DNA from: Acidothermaceae bacterium
Lineage (GTDB): Bacteria; Actinomycetota; Actinomycetes; Acidothermales; Acidothermaceae
NCBI GenBank assembly: GCA_025934355.1
Contig: JAICYF010000003.1
Location: forward strand, 1-51,147
Length of the DNA stretch: 51,147 nucleotides
Direction: 5' to 3'
Positions 48,528 to 51,147 of this stretch are shown in pieces. How positions within the stretch are numbered: position 1 is the stretch's first letter; each line of letters begins with the position of its first letter. The notes under the pieces are model-generated. The model ran no database searches, was not told the DNA's origin, and saw only the letters and a list, made by a program, of their open reading frames with translations. The position numbers and the translations under genes are program-made.

Positions 48528-48559
48528 GAAAGTGGAGAGACGAGAGTCTCTCCACTTTC
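48528..48559. repeat. Perfect hairpin, 14-bp stem and 4-nt loop, in the helR/MFS divergent region
   Basis: GAAAGTGGAGAGAC-GAGA-GTCTCTCCACTTTC. Confidence 0.95.
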
Positions 48560-48568
48560 GTTCTCCGG

Positions 48569-49912
48569 GTGATTGAACGTCGCGGTGACGGCGGCGGGCC
48601 CCACCGCACCGGCCTCGCGTCGTCCGGCGTGTCGACTGGCCCTGGGCAGGTTGCGGTCAGCATCGTGGTGCGGGTGCGTCGTGGCTTGCGTGAATCGCCG
48701 TTCGGGTGGCTGTGGGGCGCGTTCGCGGTCAGCACGTTGGGCACCTGGCTAGCCTTCGATGCGTTCTCGATGGTGGCCATCCTCGCCTTGCACGCTCGGC
48801 CGCTGCAGGTGTCACTGCTCGCCGCGGCCGGGTTAGCGGTGGCGGCCATCGTCGCCGTGCCGCTTGGTCCGTGGGTCGAGCGCTGCCGCAAGCGGCGCGT
48901 CATGGTGGCGATGGACGGCGTGCGGTTCGCGGCGCTGGCGAGCATCCCGATCGCGTACGCGGTTGGCCGGCTGACGTTCGGACAGCTCGTGGTGGTGGCC
49001 GTGGTCGTTGGCGCCGGCGACATCTGCTTCAGGGCGGCCAGCGGCAGCTATCTGAAATCACTGGTGTCGCAGTCGGGTTTGCTCCAGGCAAACGCCCGGT
49101 TCGAATCGACGACGTGGACGGCAACGATGGTCGGACCGCCCGTCGGAGGTGCGCTGATCAGCGTCTTCGGGCCGGTCACAACGATGATCGCTGACGCGGT
49201 CAGCTACCTGCTTTCAGCGTTGGGAATCACCGCAATTCCGGGTCGCGAGCCGCGCCCTGTGGTGTCGCAACGCCGAACGCGCGGCGAGGTGCTTGAAGGG
49301 TGGCGTTACATCCTGCGACATCGCGCGTTGCGCGCGCTCTTGGCCAACGCGATGGTGTTCAACGGTTTGATCATGGCGACCGCCCCGCTGATCGCAGTGC
49401 TGATGCTGGGCCGACTCGGCATCGCGCCGTGGCAGTACGGAATCGCGTTCGCGGCGCCGTGCGTCGGGGGGTTGCTCGGGTCGCGCGCCGCCCGAGGGCT
49501 GTCCGCGCGGTACGGCAGTCACCGCGTGCTGAGGTGGTCGGGCGGGCTGCGCGCGTGCTGGCCGGTTGCTCTCGCGTTCATTCCGAGCGGCGTGGCCGGC
49601 GTGGTCTTCGTCGCGCTCGTCCAGTTTGGGCTCGTGACGACGTGCGCGGTGTTCAACCCGGTGTTCGCGACCTACCGGCTTGAGCAGACACCGATCGATC
49701 GGCTGTCCCGAACGCTTGCGGCCTGGACGATCACCAGCAAGTGCAGCGTCGCGGCGCTCACGGCTATCTGGGGCGTGCTCGCCGCTTTCGCGGGCGTGCG
49801 TGTGGCCATCGGCGTGGCCGGCCTGATCGTGCTGGGCACCCCGCTCTTGCTGCCACGGTGGCAACACCTCGCGTCGTTCGAGCAAACGAACGAAGAGCTC
49901 GTCGCGGCCTAG
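48569..49912 (+). CDS. MFS transporter
   Basis: VRRGLRESPFGWLWGAFAVSTLGTWLAFDAFSMVAILALHARPLQVSLLAAAGLAVAAIVAVPLGPWVERCRKRRVMVAMDGVRFAAL; start may be an internal GTG near 48656-48671. Confidence 0.92.
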   Translation: MIERRGDGGGPHRTGLASSGVSTGPGQVAVSIVVRVRRGLRESPFGWLWGAFAVSTLGTWLAFDAFSMVAILALHARPLQVSLLAAAGLAVAAIVAVPLGPWVERCRKRRVMVAMDGVRFAALASIPIAYAVGRLTFGQLVVVAVVVGAGDICFRAASGSYLKSLVSQSGLLQANARFESTTWTATMVGPPVGGALISVFGPVTTMIADAVSYLLSALGITAIPGREPRPVVSQRRTRGEVLEGWRYILRHRALRALLANAMVFNGLIMATAPLIAVLMLGRLGIAPWQYGIAFAAPCVGGLLGSRAARGLSARYGSHRVLRWSGGLRACWPVALAFIPSGVAGVVFVALVQFGLVTTCAVFNPVFATYRLEQTPIDRLSRTLAAWTITSKCSVAALTAIWGVLAAFAGVRVAIGVAGLIVLGTPLLLPRWQHLASFEQTNEELVAA

Positions 49913-49923
49913 CCGCACATGTT

Positions 49924-49966
49924 CTGGTGACGTTCACTACCGGATTCCGTGAGAAAACGTCACCAG
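49924..49966. terminator. Inverted repeat between convergent MFS and ArsR-like genes
   Basis: CTGGTGACGTT (49924-49934) / AACGTCACCAG (49956-49966), 11-bp arms. Confidence 0.7.
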
Positions 49967-49983
49967 CACGGCGGGTGACTGTG

Positions 49984-50664
49984 TCACGCGGATTGCTGGG
50001 CGGCCGATTCGTCGATAAGCCAGCGCAACTCGTCGCGTCCGCGGTCGGTGATCCTTACCGCGCGACCGCGACCGACCCTCGTGATCCACCCGCGCTCGAA
50101 GAACGCCGTCGTCACGGCGGCCGGCATCGCGCCCGCGACGTGGTAGCAGCGTTCCGTCCAGTCGATGCAAGGCCGAACGAGCGGACGACGTGAACCTTGC
50201 GGCAACGCGACCCCGATCGCTTCCAATGGCGCGACGTCCTGCACCGCGAGGTCGGTGTTGAGGACGCCGGTACGCACGAGTCCTTCCGTGACCGCGACTC
50301 CGAGTTGCCCGGCGAGGTGGTCGTAGCAGGTGCGCCCGACGCGTAGGTCGGCGCCCGCTCTGCTCTCGCCCAAGCTGTTGACAGGGCTCGTCGGGGCGAT
50401 CGCGCCGAGCGCCTCGAGTGCCGCGGCGACGTCCGGGCCAGCGAGGCGGTAGTAGCGATGCCGACCCTGGCGGGTCACTTCGACGAAGCCCCCGGCCAGC
50501 AATCTGGCCAGGTGTTCGCTGGCCGTCGAGGGTGCCACCCGCGCCGCTTGGGCCAACTCGCCGGCGGTCCGAAACCGCCCGTCGAGCAGCGCCTGGCAGA
50601 TGGCCGCCCGGCTGCGGTCGGCAAGCACGCTCGCCACCGCCGCGATGTCAGCATCTCCGGGCAT
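49984..50664 (-). CDS. ArsR family (winged HTH) transcriptional regulator
   Basis: MPGDADIAAVASVLADRSRAAICQALLDGRFRTAGELAQAARVAPSTASEHLARLLAGGFVEVTRQGRHRYYRLAGPDVAAALEAL. Confidence 0.94.
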   Translation of the reverse strand: MPGDADIAAVASVLADRSRAAICQALLDGRFRTAGELAQAARVAPSTASEHLARLLAGGFVEVTRQGRHRYYRLAGPDVAAALEALGAIAPTSPVNSLGESRAGADLRVGRTCYDHLAGQLGVAVTEGLVRTGVLNTDLAVQDVAPLEAIGVALPQGSRRPLVRPCIDWTERCYHVAGAMPAAVTTAFFERGWITRVGRGRAVRITDRGRDELRWLIDESAAQQSA

Positions 50665-50711
50665 GCCTCCACGGTAAGCGGACGACGCTTCGGCCCGCGC
50701 CGAAAGACCAG

Positions 50712-50879
50712 CCGATAATCAGAATCCTGTCGTCCGACCCGTCGACGCACGTCAAGAAGCTCAAGGCGATTCGCGCAATGGGCACCACAACGGTGGCTGT
50801 CATCAACGTGTCGGGCGTCGACCCGGTCGGCAAGCTTCGCACGTACGGCGAGTCGGTGCTGCCGGGGCTGCGCTCATAG
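50712..50879 (+). pseudogene. C-terminal remnant resembling an LLM class F420-dependent oxidoreductase
   Basis: PIIRILSSDPSTHVKKLKAIRAMGTTTVAVINVSGVDPVGKLRTYGESVLPGLRS*; no N-terminal barrel upstream, where the sequence is occupied by the 5' end of the ArsR gene. Confidence 0.55.
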
Positions 50880-51147
50880 GAGCAACCAAGAGTTCGAACA
50901 CGTCTCCCGCAGCACCAACGTCCCGGGGGTAACGACGCAGCACGGGTCGTAGGCGGGTTCGGGCGTGCGACATGCCTCGCACACTGCGGGTGCCCACCAC
51001 CACTGGGCGGGCACCCGCATTGGCGCGTCTACTGGTGGTACAGCACGTACGAGGGAGCAAGAGATGAGTCGGCCCGGAGGCTTGAGGTGCCGTTTGTGCG
51101 CACCCATTGACCCGTCTGTACGGAACTTATCTGCACGTTCTGATTAC

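Noticed and set aside
50874-51107. 77-aa Cys/Trp-containing ORF on - strand with an internal hairpin (50985-51019)
   Set aside because: Intriguing composition (VCEACRTPEPAYDPCC) but no homology I can support, and the 11-bp stem fits an intergenic structure equally well.
51064-51147. Possible CDS start (MSRPGGLRCRLCAPIDPS...) running off the right edge
   Set aside because: Good RBS-like GGGAG but only 28 codons visible; insufficient support.

Overview
High-GC actinobacterial chromosomal window with about 40 supportable protein genes. I saw no rRNA, no CRISPR array and no transposase, and recognised no tRNA (not scanned computationally). Main blocks: (1) 1-13.6 kb, a catabolic island: a GH10-like xylanase fragment, an LLM flavin oxidoreductase, a HIBADH-like dehydrogenase, a sugar-type ABC importer, a TRZ/ATZ-type amidohydrolase, an IclR regulator, a class III CoA-transferase, a citryl-CoA-lyase-like protein, LigB/LigA-type extradiol dioxygenase subunits and an MDR quinone reductase. 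A shared palindrome CGGAC-N4-GTCCG lies at the three internal control regions. (2) 13.6-20 kb: a GGDEF-EAL protein, a PPC-domain protein, a ScyD/ScyE-like plus CWB2 protein and DUF1206. (3) 20.2-23.8 kb, the best candidate for an undescribed system: a soluble HTH+PASTA protein divergent from a translationally coupled operon of an ECF (SigE/SigM-like) sigma factor, a single-TM protein with four ~45-aa repeats, and an amidoligase-family enzyme. (4) 23.9-31.6 kb: UbiA, CWB2-phosphoesterase, TfoX, GDPD, RHH/HicB-like plus DUF4097, and two orphan lipoproteins. (5) 31.6-51 kb: katG-furA, MFS, PLC-like, PadR-ABC-FtsX, S9 peptidase, VOC proteins, an ADH, a methyltransferase and a HelR-type helicase carrying a rifamycin-associated-element (RAE)-like 19-bp palindrome, with a divergent MFS gene. 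Two C-terminal gene remnants are also visible. All family calls come from reading motifs in the translations, without database searches.
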